Below are positions 1 to 9,000 of a stretch of DNA of 64,000 bases, in pieces; position 1 is the stretch's first letter; the number at the start of each line of letters is the position of its first letter. Source of the DNA: Actinacidiphila paucisporea (GTDB lineage: Bacteria > Actinomycetota > Actinomycetes > Streptomycetales > Streptomycetaceae); the NCBI RefSeq assembly GCF_900142575.1, contig NZ_FRBI01000019.1, positions 62,001 to 126,000 of the forward strand, written 5' to 3'. The position numbers and the translations under genes are program-made. A model generated the notes under the pieces. That model was not told where the DNA came from, did not search any database, and worked only from the letters and a program-made list of their open reading frames with translations.

Positions 1-1
1 C

Positions 2-163
2 TCACTGTTTGTCGCCCTGGGCGGCACCGTTTCCGCCGAGTGCGGCGACCAAGGTGGCGGCCGCGCTCGCCTGCGTGGTGGTGAGGAACGAGTCGTACTG
101 GCTCGTCGCCGCGGCGGTGGCCAGCGCACGCAGGAAAGCCAGGCCGTCGCTGTTCGCCGTCAT
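2..163 (-). CDS. small hypothetical protein coupled to DUF3291 gene
   Basis: A 53-codon frame whose ATG follows directly after the TGA of the upstream DUF3291 gene (TGAATG), an arrangement typical of translational coupling. Third codon positions are almost all G or C, as in the real genes here, so I judge it coding although it is short. The product is rich in Ala, Thr and Ser, has no Cys, starts MTANSDGLAFLRALA and ends in a polar GGNGAAQGDKQ tail. It shows no signal peptide or membrane segment. I do not recognise the family. It could be a small partner of the DUF3291 protein or a peptide precursor; both are guesses. Confidence 0.5.
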   Translation of the reverse strand: MTANSDGLAFLRALATAAATSQYDSFLTTTQASAAATLVAALGGNGAAQGDKQ

Positions 164-736
164 TCAATCGGGCGTCGAACAGCGAACCCGGTCGCTCTTC
201 GGCCCGATGCCTTGGCTCCTCGTGGGAGTTCCATCCGGGGCGAACGCGTGGTGGAAGGTGAAGGCGTGCGGCGTGGAGCCGTGGTCGTGGAGGTGCTCCA
301 GTCGGGAAACTCCGACCCGCCAGGTGGGTATCGCGTCGTCGGAGACCCACCAGAACACGTAATTCGGGTTTCCTGTCCTCTCGAACCAGTCGTAGCGCCT
401 GTTCAGCGCCTCACGGTGCTGACCGGTGTAGATGGCGTCGAAGGCGGGGCGCAGGTCGGTCCAGAGCGAGAGGGTCGCGGCCAGGGCGGTGGTTTCCGCC
501 CTACGGCCCTTGCCGTACCAGGTCGGTACGGCGAACTCCCCCCATGCGCCCCAGTCCGCCTCGAAGAGTGCGCCCCGGTCACCGTCCGCCGCTTCGGCAT
601 GCGCGAGGTATCCGGGGTGCTGACTGATCTTCCGGTAGACGGCCCCACCGATGTCGTAGAACTCGCGCGTGAGAGGTGCGGGATCGGCGAGAGGTGTCTT
701 CAGGACGCCGAATGTGTACAGAGCAAGATGGGACAT
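164..736 (-). CDS. DUF3291 domain protein
   Basis: 190-residue cytoplasmic protein beginning MSHLALYTFGVLKTPLADP. It has the family's usual layout: a His-rich start, a central Trp-rich part (YDWFERTGNPNYVFWW near residues 113-128) and 'P(T)WRVGVSRLEHLHDHG' near 135-152. DUF3291 proteins are predicted dimeric alpha/beta-barrel, ABM-like proteins of unknown activity. The ATG has a GGGAG ribosome site 7 bases upstream. A small ORF follows with no gap. The last ~25 residues are extra relative to the compact domain. Function is unknown. Confidence 0.8.
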   Translation of the reverse strand: MSHLALYTFGVLKTPLADPAPLTREFYDIGGAVYRKISQHPGYLAHAEAADGDRGALFEADWGAWGEFAVPTWYGKGRRAETTALAATLSLWTDLRPAFDAIYTGQHREALNRRYDWFERTGNPNYVFWWVSDDAIPTWRVGVSRLEHLHDHGSTPHAFTFHHAFAPDGTPTRSQGIGPKSDRVRCSTPD

Positions 737-1021
737 GTGTCGCTCCCTGGCTGGGGGTTCCTGATTGTTGGCCCTGGTTCGGTGGCTTACGCGCAGGGGC
801 GAGGGTTCGTGGGGCGTGGCCGACTCACCGCGTCGCGGCTGGTTCAGCCTGGAGGAACACCTGCGGGACTGTGGGGGACCACCGAGGACCAGGTGAAGGT
901 AGCCGTCTCCGCGAGCGATGTCGAAGTTGCAAATTCGCTGCCCACATGGCCTGTTGCACAGGTCCTTGGGGGAACTGAGGCGGTGGCTCCGGCTGCCTCC
1001 GTGGAAGTCCGCATCGGCCCG
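737..1021. other. intergenic region without a convincing gene
   Basis: This stretch separates the VOC gene from the DUF3291 gene; both are on the minus strand. It should hold the DUF3291 promoter. Short frames exist on both strands, but none combines a ribosome site, G/C-biased third positions and a recognisable protein. No clear hairpin was seen. Confidence 0.4.
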
Positions 1022-1489
1022 TCAGATGCCGGACGTACCGTGTCCGCGACCCACAGCGTCCGTCGACGCTCCTTCCTCGGTCTGCTCCAGCGGTGAGGTA
1101 GGCGCCAGGGTGCGCAGGACATCGAACTCGTTGCCCTCGGGGTCGGCCATGACCACCCAGCTTCGGGCGCGCCCCTCCTGACCGAGGTCCACCCTGGTGG
1201 CGCCGAGACCGAGCAACCTGGCGACCTCGTCGTCGGTGCCGGCGTCGATCGGGCTCACGTCGAGGTGGAGCCGGTTCTTCACGGTCTTGCCCTCGGGCAC
1301 CCGGATGAACAGCAGCGTCGGTGGCATCTGGCCACCCCGCACGGCCTCGACGGTCGGCTCCCAGGAGCCGATCTCGACTTTGCCCTCGCTGCTGTCGAGC
1401 ACGGTGAAGTCCAGGACTTCGCACCAGAAAGCTGCCAGCCGTTGCGGATCGTGGCAGTCGATGACCAATTCCGTGAACCTGCTGGTCAT
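1022..1489 (-). CDS. VOC-family (glyoxalase-like) protein
   Basis: 155 residues starting MTSRFTELVIDCHDPQRLAA. The frame stays open upstream, but this ATG has a GGAGAAGCC ribosome site and matches the standard start of Streptomyces glyoxalase-like proteins. The fold carries paired betaalphabeta modules with 'HLDVSPIDAG' (~90) and the closing 'WVVMADPEGNEFDVL' (~125-140), the second giving a metal-ligand-type Glu. VOC proteins include dioxygenases, thiol transferases and drug-binding resistance proteins; the sequence does not single out a substrate. The frame upstream reads into a membrane protein without a stop (see next entry). Confidence 0.8.
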   Translation of the reverse strand: MTSRFTELVIDCHDPQRLAAFWCEVLDFTVLDSSEGKVEIGSWEPTVEAVRGGQMPPTLLFIRVPEGKTVKNRLHLDVSPIDAGTDDEVARLLGLGATRVDLGQEGRARSWVVMADPEGNEFDVLRTLAPTSPLEQTEEGASTDAVGRGHGTSGI

Positions 1490-2011
1490 GGCTTCTCCAG
1501 GTATCAGTGATGCCGAGCTGGGCCGGCGCATCCATGTCGCCGTCGCGGCCAGTGTGGTCGGCGACGACTCGCCGGTCCAGCTTCGTGAGCCCAGCGCGGC
1601 GTCGAGCTGGTGCAGGCGGCTGCGGATGTCACCGTCGAAGGCCACGTAGGCGACCGTGGTGCGAACACAGCTGACCGGCGCCCAGATCCGCCGACCGATG
1701 TCAGGGTTCTCCTGCTGCGTGGCGCACGAGTCCGCCACCGAGGTGCCGAGCGGCACCGCCCAGGGCAGGGCGGACTTCAGCGCCGCCAAAGCGGCCGAGT
1801 CGGCTCGCGCGGCATCCTTGTCCGCAGCTCTCGTGTCCGCCCTGGCGGCGAACGCCGCGACATCCGGTGGCTTGCGGTTCCATGCGTGTTGGACCTGCCA
1901 CATCACGGAGAACCACACCGCGAACACCAGCCCGCACACCAACAGCACGACGAGCGCGCAACCTCGCCCCGTCCGGCCCGCCGCGCTGCCGTTCCCCGCC
2001 GCATCGCCCAT
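1490..2011 (-). pseudogene. membrane-anchored hypothetical protein lacking its own stop
   Basis: Starts MGDAAGNGSAAGRTGRGC, followed by one strong transmembrane helix (about residues 19-37, LVVLLVCGLVFAVWF) and an outside Ala/Asp-rich segment. Two conserved-looking Cys sit near residues 95 and 114. G/C bias of third positions holds until about base 1540 and then drops, and the frame continues without a stop into the VOC gene. The last ~16 codons look non-coding, while the neighbouring frame (DMDAPAQLGITD) has better codon bias. I infer a frameshift or C-terminal loss. A genuine fusion protein of 329 residues (1022-2011) is the alternative. Confidence 0.45.
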
Positions 2012-2170
2012 TCCTCCATGGTCGAAAGCAGCACTGACGACGCGGCAACGGCGAGGTCTCCGTACCGTCTCGCTATCCGGAACGCACGTCTCCCGATCGC
2101 CGGAACGGCAAGGTCGGCGAGGTCACGCCGCGTCGAGGCAGGCGCCAGGCCCCGTCGTGACCTCACCTCC

Positions 2171-4585
2171 TCAGGTCGGCACGACCGAAAAGCAGAGGAT
2201 CCCCGACAGCGTCGGGCTCGCCGGAAGGGCGCCGGACCGCCATCGGCCTTCGTCGGACAGCAGGTGGTCGACCCGCTCGGCCTCGGCCAGGCGCCACTGG
2301 CCCCGGTAGGACTCGGCCGCCAGTTGCCAGGCCTGCCGGGCCGCCGTCGTCTGTCCGAGGTGGACGTGGGCGTAGCCCAGCTGTTCGAGGACGTCGGCTT
2401 CGAAGTAGACGTTGCGGCGCTTGCGGTGGATCCGCACCGCGTGTTCGAAGTGTTCCAGGGCTGACGCCGGGTCTCCGGTCTGCTGGGCGATGTAGCCGAG
2501 GTTGACCGAGGACTCGGCTTCGGCGTCGGTCTGGCCGTGGGTACGCGCCAGGACGTAGGCGGCCTGTGCGTGAGCGCGGGCTTCCTCCAGGGCGCCCAGG
2601 CCGATGGCGGAGCGTGCCGCGGCGTTGAGTGACAGGCCGATCCAGACCGGGTCGCCGATCGTCCGGAACAGGGCCAGGGCCTGGAGGGCGTGGGCCATGG
2701 ACCGGCAGCCGTCGTCGGCGTAGTGCCAGGCGACGGCGAGGTGGAAGTGCGCTTCGGCCAGGCTGAAGACGTCGCCGGCTGCCTCGGCCAGCACCTTGGC
2801 CCGTACGAGGTGGTCGAGTCCCTCGGCGTGCCGGCCCACGCGGACGCAGGCGCCGCCGTAACCGCAGTGCACCATGTACACGGCTTCGGGCTGGCCGGTC
2901 AGATGGGGCGCGGCGGCCAGCGCGTCGCGCCAGGAGGCCAGGTCGTCGCGCATCCGGCCGCGGCGTATCCGGTACGTCATCAGGGCCCAGGCCATCTTCC
3001 AGACCACTTCGTGGCAGCCTCGCGCGACGGCTTCCTGGCGCAACGTCAGGAGATTCGCGTACTCGGTGTCGAGCCAGGACAGCGCCTCGGGCGTGCCGGC
3101 GAAGCTGAGCGGATCGACGTCGGCGGCGGGATCGGGTACCGCGATGGCGGCGCGCTGCGGGTAGAGCTGCCGCTCGGCCCGGAAGAGGGACTGCAGGTAG
3201 AACTCGGCGAGACGCGCGCGAGCGGCCTCGGCGGACGGCCCCTGCGGGACCTGGCCCCGCTCGGCGGCGTACAACCGCACCAGGTCGTGCATGCGATAGC
3301 GTCCGGGGGCCGGCTGGGTCACCAGATGCGCGTCGTCGAGCTCCCGGAGCAGCGCTCCGGCCGTCTGGGGCGGCTGCCCGGCCAGAGCGGCTGCCGCCTC
3401 CGCGCTGATCTCCGGATACGGCACCGACCCCAGCAGGGCGAACAGCGCCGCTGTCGGCTCGGAGAGCGCCCGGTAGGAGCACTCCAGCGCCGCCCGCAGG
3501 CCCACCATCGACCCCTCGACCTCCAACGCGTCCAGCCGCGCGCTCTCGTCCCGCAGTTCGGCGGCCAGATCCGCCAGCGGGAAACCGTCACGAGCGCTCC
3601 ACCGGGCCGCCGCGATCGTCAGTGCCAGCGGCAGTCCTCCGCAGCGGTCGAGGATCTCCTCGGCGGCCGCGGGCTCGGCGGCCACCCGCTGAGGTCCGAT
3701 GCGATGGCTGAGCAGCGTCCGCGCATCCGCGGAGGGCAGCGCGTCGAGCCGGATACGGCGCGCGCCGTGCGTCGTGGCCAGCCCGTCGAGGCGCCGCCTG
3801 CTCGTGACCAGGACGGGGATCAGGCCGCTGCCGGGGAGCAGCGGCAGAACCTGCCGGGTGTCGGCCGCGTCGTCCAGGACCACCAGCATCCGGCGGCCGG
3901 CCACCAGGCTGCGGTACAGAGCCGCCTGGGCGTCGGGATCGGGCGGGATCGCCTCCTGCGACATCCCCAGGGCCTGCAGGAACCCTTGCAGCGCGGTGGC
4001 CGGGTCCAAAGGAGGTCCGCCGGGATCGAATCCCCGGAGGTTGACGTAGAGCTGGCCGTCGGGGAAGGAGGCGGTGTGGCGCCGTGCCCACTCCAGGACC
4101 AGGCTGGTCTTGCCCATCCCGCCGCCGCCGCACACGGTGGTGACCGCGGCGGAGTCCTCGTCGCGGTGTGTCGACAGCTGGGACGAGATCCGCTCCAGCT
4201 CCTCCTCGCGGCCGGAGAAGTGCTGCGTGCCGGCGGGGAGCTGACGGGGCGTCGGAAGGCCGACCGGACCCTTGAGCCTCGGTGTCACCATCGGACTCGT
4301 CACCCGCCCGGCCGCCCCGCGGCGTGCGGTGGACACGTGGCGCCACTGCTCGCGCCAGGCCGCGGAGTCCCCGCCGCAGGCTTCCACGTAGGCCAGGGCG
4401 ACATCCAGAGTCGGCAGGGCGCTGCCGTCCGCGGCGCGGGCCAGGGTGGCAGCGGAGTAGTGTGCCGCACGCGCCATCGTCCGGTAGGACGGTCCGCCGG
4501 CCGACTGCCGCAGGTCACGTAACCGCGCCGCGAACTCGGCCACCGGCCCGGCGGCAGGGTCCACAGCTCGTTCGGGGCGTCCCAC
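2171..4585 (-). CDS. AfsR-like HTH / NB-ARC / TPR transcriptional regulator (TTA codon)
   Basis: About 804 residues. An N-terminal helix-turn-helix lies at ~16-61 (AARLRDLRQSAGG...YSAATLARAADG). An NB-ARC ATPase follows with P-loop GGGGMGKTS at 153-161, 'LVVLDDAAD' Walker B, 'VLVTSRR' and 'GLPLAL'. A C-terminal half of tetratricopeptide repeats completes it. This is the STAND architecture of AfsR-type pleiotropic regulators, here with an XRE-like rather than a SARP DNA-binding domain. I chose the GTG at 4585, giving VGRPERAVDPAAGPV, because that is the usual family start and GGGGGAGG lies just upstream; the frame is open to 4702. Leu22 is a TTA codon (4522-4520), implying bldA dependence. It is divergent from an O-methyltransferase gene. 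Confidence 0.85.
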   Translation of the reverse strand: MGRPERAVDPAAGPVAEFAARLRDLRQSAGGPSYRTMARAAHYSAATLARAADGSALPTLDVALAYVEACGGDSAAWREQWRHVSTARRGAAGRVTSPMVTPRLKGPVGLPTPRQLPAGTQHFSGREEELERISSQLSTHRDEDSAAVTTVCGGGGMGKTSLVLEWARRHTASFPDGQLYVNLRGFDPGGPPLDPATALQGFLQALGMSQEAIPPDPDAQAALYRSLVAGRRMLVVLDDAADTRQVLPLLPGSGLIPVLVTSRRRLDGLATTHGARRIRLDALPSADARTLLSHRIGPQRVAAEPAAAEEILDRCGGLPLALTIAAARWSARDGFPLADLAAELRDESARLDALEVEGSMVGLRAALECSYRALSEPTAALFALLGSVPYPEISAEAAAALAGQPPQTAGALLRELDDAHLVTQPAPGRYRMHDLVRLYAAERGQVPQGPSAEAARARLAEFYLQSLFRAERQLYPQRAAIAVPDPAADVDPLSFAGTPEALSWLDTEYANLLTLRQEAVARGCHEVVWKMAWALMTYRIRRGRMRDDLASWRDALAAAPHLTGQPEAVYMVHCGYGGACVRVGRHAEGLDHLVRAKVLAEAAGDVFSLAEAHFHLAVAWHYADDGCRSMAHALQALALFRTIGDPVWIGLSLNAAARSAIGLGALEEARAHAQAAYVLARTHGQTDAEAESSVNLGYIAQQTGDPASALEHFEHAVRIHRKRRNVYFEADVLEQLGYAHVHLGQTTAARQAWQLAAESYRGQWRLAEAERVDHLLSDEGRWRSGALPASPTLSGILCFSVVPT

Positions 4586-4629
4586 TGGCCTCCCCCAGAC
4601 CACTAGTCCGTCTTTGTCTCGTCTCCCGC

Positions 4630-4647
4630 GACAATTCTGCCTGACAA
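4630..4647. promoter_or_regulatory. GACAA direct repeats in divergent promoter region
   Basis: Two GACAA(T/A) direct repeats at 4630 and 4643, spaced 13 bp, lie between the AfsR-like gene and the O-methyltransferase gene. The spacing is near one helical turn plus a few bases. They could be a regulator site for either gene; this is inference only. Confidence 0.25.
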
Positions 4648-4764
4648 ATCGGTGCCCGGACATGCTGAGACGGGATCCCGCCACATGAGGTGTCGCGGAC
4701 ACCGCCGGGCCGCGTCGCGTGGAGCCGGGGGAAGCCGGCGGGCTACGTAACAGGGGGAGTTGCG

Positions 4765-5856
4765 ATGTCGAACAGCCAGAAAATGCCGCCGCCCCGGCTG
4801 GTGCGGATCGTCGAACGGCTGCGGGAGCGCGTCTACCGGCTGCACCAGCGGATGATGCCCGCGTCGGTGACCATGCTGGAGATGATCACGGCCGGCATGG
4901 TCAGCCAGGCGATCCAAGTCGCCGCCACATTGGGCATCGCCGACGTGCTGGCCGGCGGGCCCCGTACTGCGGAGGAGATCGCCCAGCAGGTCGGCGCGGA
5001 CCCGGACGGGGTCAATCGGCTGCTGAGAGCCCTTGCCGGCTACGGCGTCTTCCGCGCCGACCCGTCCGGGCGCTACGCGTTGACCCCGCTCGCCGGCACG
5101 CTGCGCTCGGACGCCGAGATGCCCATGCGGTCCATCGCGATGTTCACCAACGCGCCGGAACAGCGCGAGCACTGGTCCTATCTGCTCGACTCCGTGCGCA
5201 CCGGCGAGCCGGTCATGGAGAAGGTCCGCGGCGTCGACGTGTGGACGTACTTCGAGAACAACGAGGAGCTGGTCGGGGTCTTCAACGACGCGATGACCGA
5301 CTTCTCGAACCTCACCCTGGCGCCGGTCACGGCCGCCTACGATTTCCGTCGCTTCGGCACCATTGTCGATGTCGGCGGTGGTCAGGGGGCCATGCTCGCC
5401 GCGATCCTGGCCCGGACTCCGCGCGCCAGAGGCGTCGTGTTCGACCTGTCGACGGCCGCAGCGGGCGCCGAGGACCTGCTGCGGGGCGCCGGCCTCGCGG
5501 GCCGCTGCACCGTCGAGTCCGGGTCCTTCCTGGAGACGGTGCCCAGCGGCGGCGACTGCTATCTGCTGAAGAACGTCATCCACAACTGGCCGGACGACGA
5601 GGTGGTCGTGATCCTGCGCAACGTGCGCCGGGCGATCGCCCCCGCGGGCCGCCTGCTGGTCATCGAACTCATCATCCCGGAGGGCAACGGCACCCACCCC
5701 GGCAAGCTCTCGGACCTCGACATGATGCTGCTCGTCGGCGGCCGGGAACGCACCGAGGCGGATACCCGGGCCCTGCTCGCGAAGGCCGGCTTCCGCCTGG
5801 ACCGCGTGATCCAGACGGCGTCACCGCTGTCCATCCTCGAGGCGTCACCGGTCTAG
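4765..5856 (+). CDS. SAM-dependent O-methyltransferase (plant-type family 2)
   Basis: 363 residues with an N-terminal dimerisation/winged-helix domain (~10-110, 'AATLGIADVLAGGPRTAEEIA') and a class I SAM-binding domain. Motif I is VDVGGGQG (~201-208). The catalytic-region motif NVIHNWPDDE (~270-279) carries the His typical of the acetylserotonin/hydroxyneurosporene O-methyltransferase family. It should transfer a methyl group to a hydroxyl of a small aromatic substrate, such as a specialised metabolite. The ATG at 4765 is preceded by GGGGGAG with 5-base spacing. No biosynthetic partner is adjacent except the divergent AfsR-like regulator, so the substrate cannot be named. Confidence 0.88.
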   Translation: MSNSQKMPPPRLVRIVERLRERVYRLHQRMMPASVTMLEMITAGMVSQAIQVAATLGIADVLAGGPRTAEEIAQQVGADPDGVNRLLRALAGYGVFRADPSGRYALTPLAGTLRSDAEMPMRSIAMFTNAPEQREHWSYLLDSVRTGEPVMEKVRGVDVWTYFENNEELVGVFNDAMTDFSNLTLAPVTAAYDFRRFGTIVDVGGGQGAMLAAILARTPRARGVVFDLSTAAAGAEDLLRGAGLAGRCTVESGSFLETVPSGGDCYLLKNVIHNWPDDEVVVILRNVRRAIAPAGRLLVIELIIPEGNGTHPGKLSDLDMMLLVGGRERTEADTRALLAKAGFRLDRVIQTASPLSILEASPV

Positions 5857-5902
5857 TGCCGGTCTGGTGCCGGCCTGGCACCGGTCGAGTCACCCGTATG
5901 GG

Positions 5903-5937
5903 GGCACGCCGTGCCCTATCGCTTGGCACGCGGTGCC
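5903..5937. repeat. two GGCAC-GCS-GTGCC palindromes upstream of pyc
   Basis: Palindromes GGCACGCCGTGCC (5903-5915) and GGCACGCGGTGCC (5925-5937) are repeated 22 bp apart, about 75-110 bp before the pyruvate carboxylase start. They could be tandem operators or, paired together, a terminator for the upstream methyltransferase gene. The GGTGCC motif also recurs at 5860-5880. Confidence 0.35.
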
Positions 5938-6011
5938 ACTAGTGTTTCGTGTGGCCGCCAGGTGCCGCGACAGGCCCGCCGACGGCCCGACCGAAGAAGC
6001 GGGGGACAGTG

Positions 6012-9000
6012 ATGCTCCGGAAGATCCTCGTTGCCAACCGCGGTGAGATCGCGATTCGGGCGTTCCGCGCCGGCTATGAGCTGGGCGCGAAGACCGTCGC
6101 GGTCTTCCCGCACGAGGACCGCAATTCGCTGCACCGGCTGAAGGCGGACGAGGCGTACGAGATCGGCGAACCGGGTCACCCGGTGCGGGCCTACCTCTCC
6201 GTGGAGGAGATCGTCCGCGCGGCGCGGCGGGCGGGTGCGGACGCGGTCTACCCCGGGTACGGCTTCCTGTCCGAGAATCCCGAACTCGCGCGTGCGTGCG
6301 AGGAGGCCGGCATCACCTTCGTCGGCCCGAACGCGGAGATCCTGGAGCTGACGGGGAACAAGGCGCGCGCGGTGGCAGCGGCCCGAGCGGCCGGCGTTCC
6401 CGTGCTCGCCTCCTCGGAGCCCTCGACCGACGTGGACGCGTTGGTGCGGGCAGCGGCGGATCTCGGCTTCCCGGTGTTCGTCAAGGCCGTGGCCGGCGGT
6501 GGAGGGCGCGGCATGCGGCGGGTCGAGGATCCCGCGGCGCTGCGGGAGTCCGTCGAGGCGGCATCCCGCGAGGCCGCCTCCGCGTTCGGCGACCCGACCG
6601 TCTTCCTGGAGAAGGCCGTGGTCGACCCGCGGCATATCGAGGTGCAGATCCTCGCGGACGGCGAGGGCAACGTCATCCACCTGTTCGAGCGCGACTGCTC
6701 GGTGCAGCGCCGGCACCAGAAGGTGATCGAGCTGGCACCCGCGCCCAACCTGGACCCGGAGCTGCGCGAGCGGATCTGCGACGACGCGGTGAAGTTCGCC
6801 CGGGAGATCGGATACCGCAACGCGGGCACGGTGGAGTTCCTGCTCGATCCGGCCGGGAAGCACGTGTTCATCGAGATGAACCCGCGTATCCAGGTCGAGC
6901 ACACGGTGACCGAGGAGGTCACCGACGTCGACCTCGTCCAGGCCCAGCTCAGGATCGCCGCCGGTCAGACACTGGCCGAACTCGGGCTGTCCCAGGAGAC
7001 CGTGTACGTACGCGGTGCCGCCCTTCAGTGCCGGATCACCACCGAGGACCCGGCCAACGGCTTCCGGCCGGACACCGGCCGTATCAGCGCCTACCGCTCG
7101 CCGGGGGGCTCGGGCATCCGCCTCGACGGCGGTACGACCCACGCCGGTACGGAGATCAGCGCGCACTTCGACTCCATGCTGGTCAAGCTGACCTGCCGGG
7201 GACGCGACTTCCCCACGGCGATCGGCCGCGCCCGGCGGGCGGTGGCGGAGTTCCGCATCCGCGGCGTGGCAACGAACATCCCGTTCCTGCAGGCCGTGCT
7301 CGACGATCCCGACTTCCGCGCAGGCCGGGTCACCACCTCCTTCATCGAGGAGCGGCCGCACCTGCTGACGGCGCGGCACTCCGCCGACCGCGGCACGAAG
7401 CTGCTCACCTACCTCGCCGACGTCACGGTGAACAAGCCCCACGGCGAACGCCCCCGGCTGATCGACCCCATGACGAAGCTGCCGGCGCTCCCCCTTTCCG
7501 AGCCGCCCCCCGGCTCCCGGCAGAAGCTCGCCGATCTCGGCCCGGAGGGGTTCGCGCGGTGGCTGCGCGCCTCGCCGACGATCGGGGTGACCGACACCAC
7601 CTTCCGCGACGCGCACCAGTCGCTGCTGGCCACCCGCGTGCGGACGAAGGACCTGCTGGCGGTGGCCCCGGCGGTGGCGCGGACGCTGCCGGAACTGCTG
7701 TCCCTGGAGTGCTGGGGCGGCGCCACCTACGACGTCGCGCTGCGGTTCCTGGCCGAGGACCCCTGGGAGCGGCTGGCCCGACTGCGGGAGGCCGTACCCA
7801 ACATCTGCCTGCAGATGCTGCTGCGCGGCCGCAACACCGTGGGCTACACCCCGTACCCGACCGAGGTGACCGACGCCTTCGTCCAGGAGGCCACCGACAC
7901 CGGCATCGACATCTTCCGGATCTTCGACGCCCTCAACGACGTCGGCCAGATGCGGCCCGCCATCGACGCCGTACGCGGGACCGGCACCGCGATCGCGGAG
8001 GTCGCCCTGTGCTACACCTCCGACCTGTCCGACCCGTCGGAGAAGCTGTACACCCTCGACTACTACCTGAAGCTCGCCGAGCGGATCGTGGCTGCGGGCG
8101 CCCACATCCTGGCGGTCAAGGACATGGCGGGACTTCTGCGCGCCCCGGCGGCGGCGAAGCTCGTGGCGGCGCTGCGCAAGGAGTTCGACCTTCCCGTGCA
8201 CATCCACACCCACGACACGGCGGGCGGCCAACTCGCCACCTACCTGGCGGCGATCGGCGCGGGCGCGGACGCGGTGGACGGGGCCGTGGCCTCCATGGCG
8301 GGCACCACCAGCCAGCCGTCGCTGTCGGCGATCGTGGCCGCCACCGACCACTCCGACCGGCCCACCGGCCTCGACCTGAAGGCCGTCGGCGACCTGGAGC
8401 CCTACTGGGAGTCGGTGCGCAAGGTCTACGCACCGTTCGAGGCGGGACTGGCCTCGCCCACCGGGCGCGTCTACCACCACGAGATCCCCGGCGGGCAGCT
8501 GTCCAACCTCCGCACCCAGGCCGTCGCCCTCGGCCTCGGCGACCGCTTCGAGGAGATCGAAGCGATGTACGCCGCCGCCGACCGCATCCTCGGCCACCTG
8601 GTGAAGGTCACCCCTTCCTCGAAGGTGGTCGGCGACCTCGCACTCCACCTGGTCGGCGCCGGCGTGTCACCGGCCGACTTCGAAGCCGAGCCGCAGCGCT
8701 TCGACATCCCGGACTCGGTCATCGGCTTCCTGCGCGGCGAGTTGGGCACCCCGCCCGGCGGCTGGCCGGAGCCCTTCCGCAGCAAGGCTCTCCAGGCCCG
8801 CCCCGCCGCCGACCCGCCCGCAGGACTGTCCGACCAGGATCGCGAAGAGCTGGACAAGGACCGCCGGGCGACGCTGAACCGGCTGCTGTTCCCCGGGCCG
8901 GCGAAGGACTTCGCCACCCACCGCCACACCTTCGGCGACACCAGCGTGCTGGACAGCAGGGACTTCTTCTACGGGCTGCGTCCGGGCACCGAATACGCCG

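Noticed and set aside
5916..8648. 910-codon open frame antisense to pyruvate carboxylase
   Set aside because: It mirrors the pyc coding frame in GC-rich DNA, is rich in Gly/Arg/Val/His without any domain, and pyc has full-length motifs on the plus strand.
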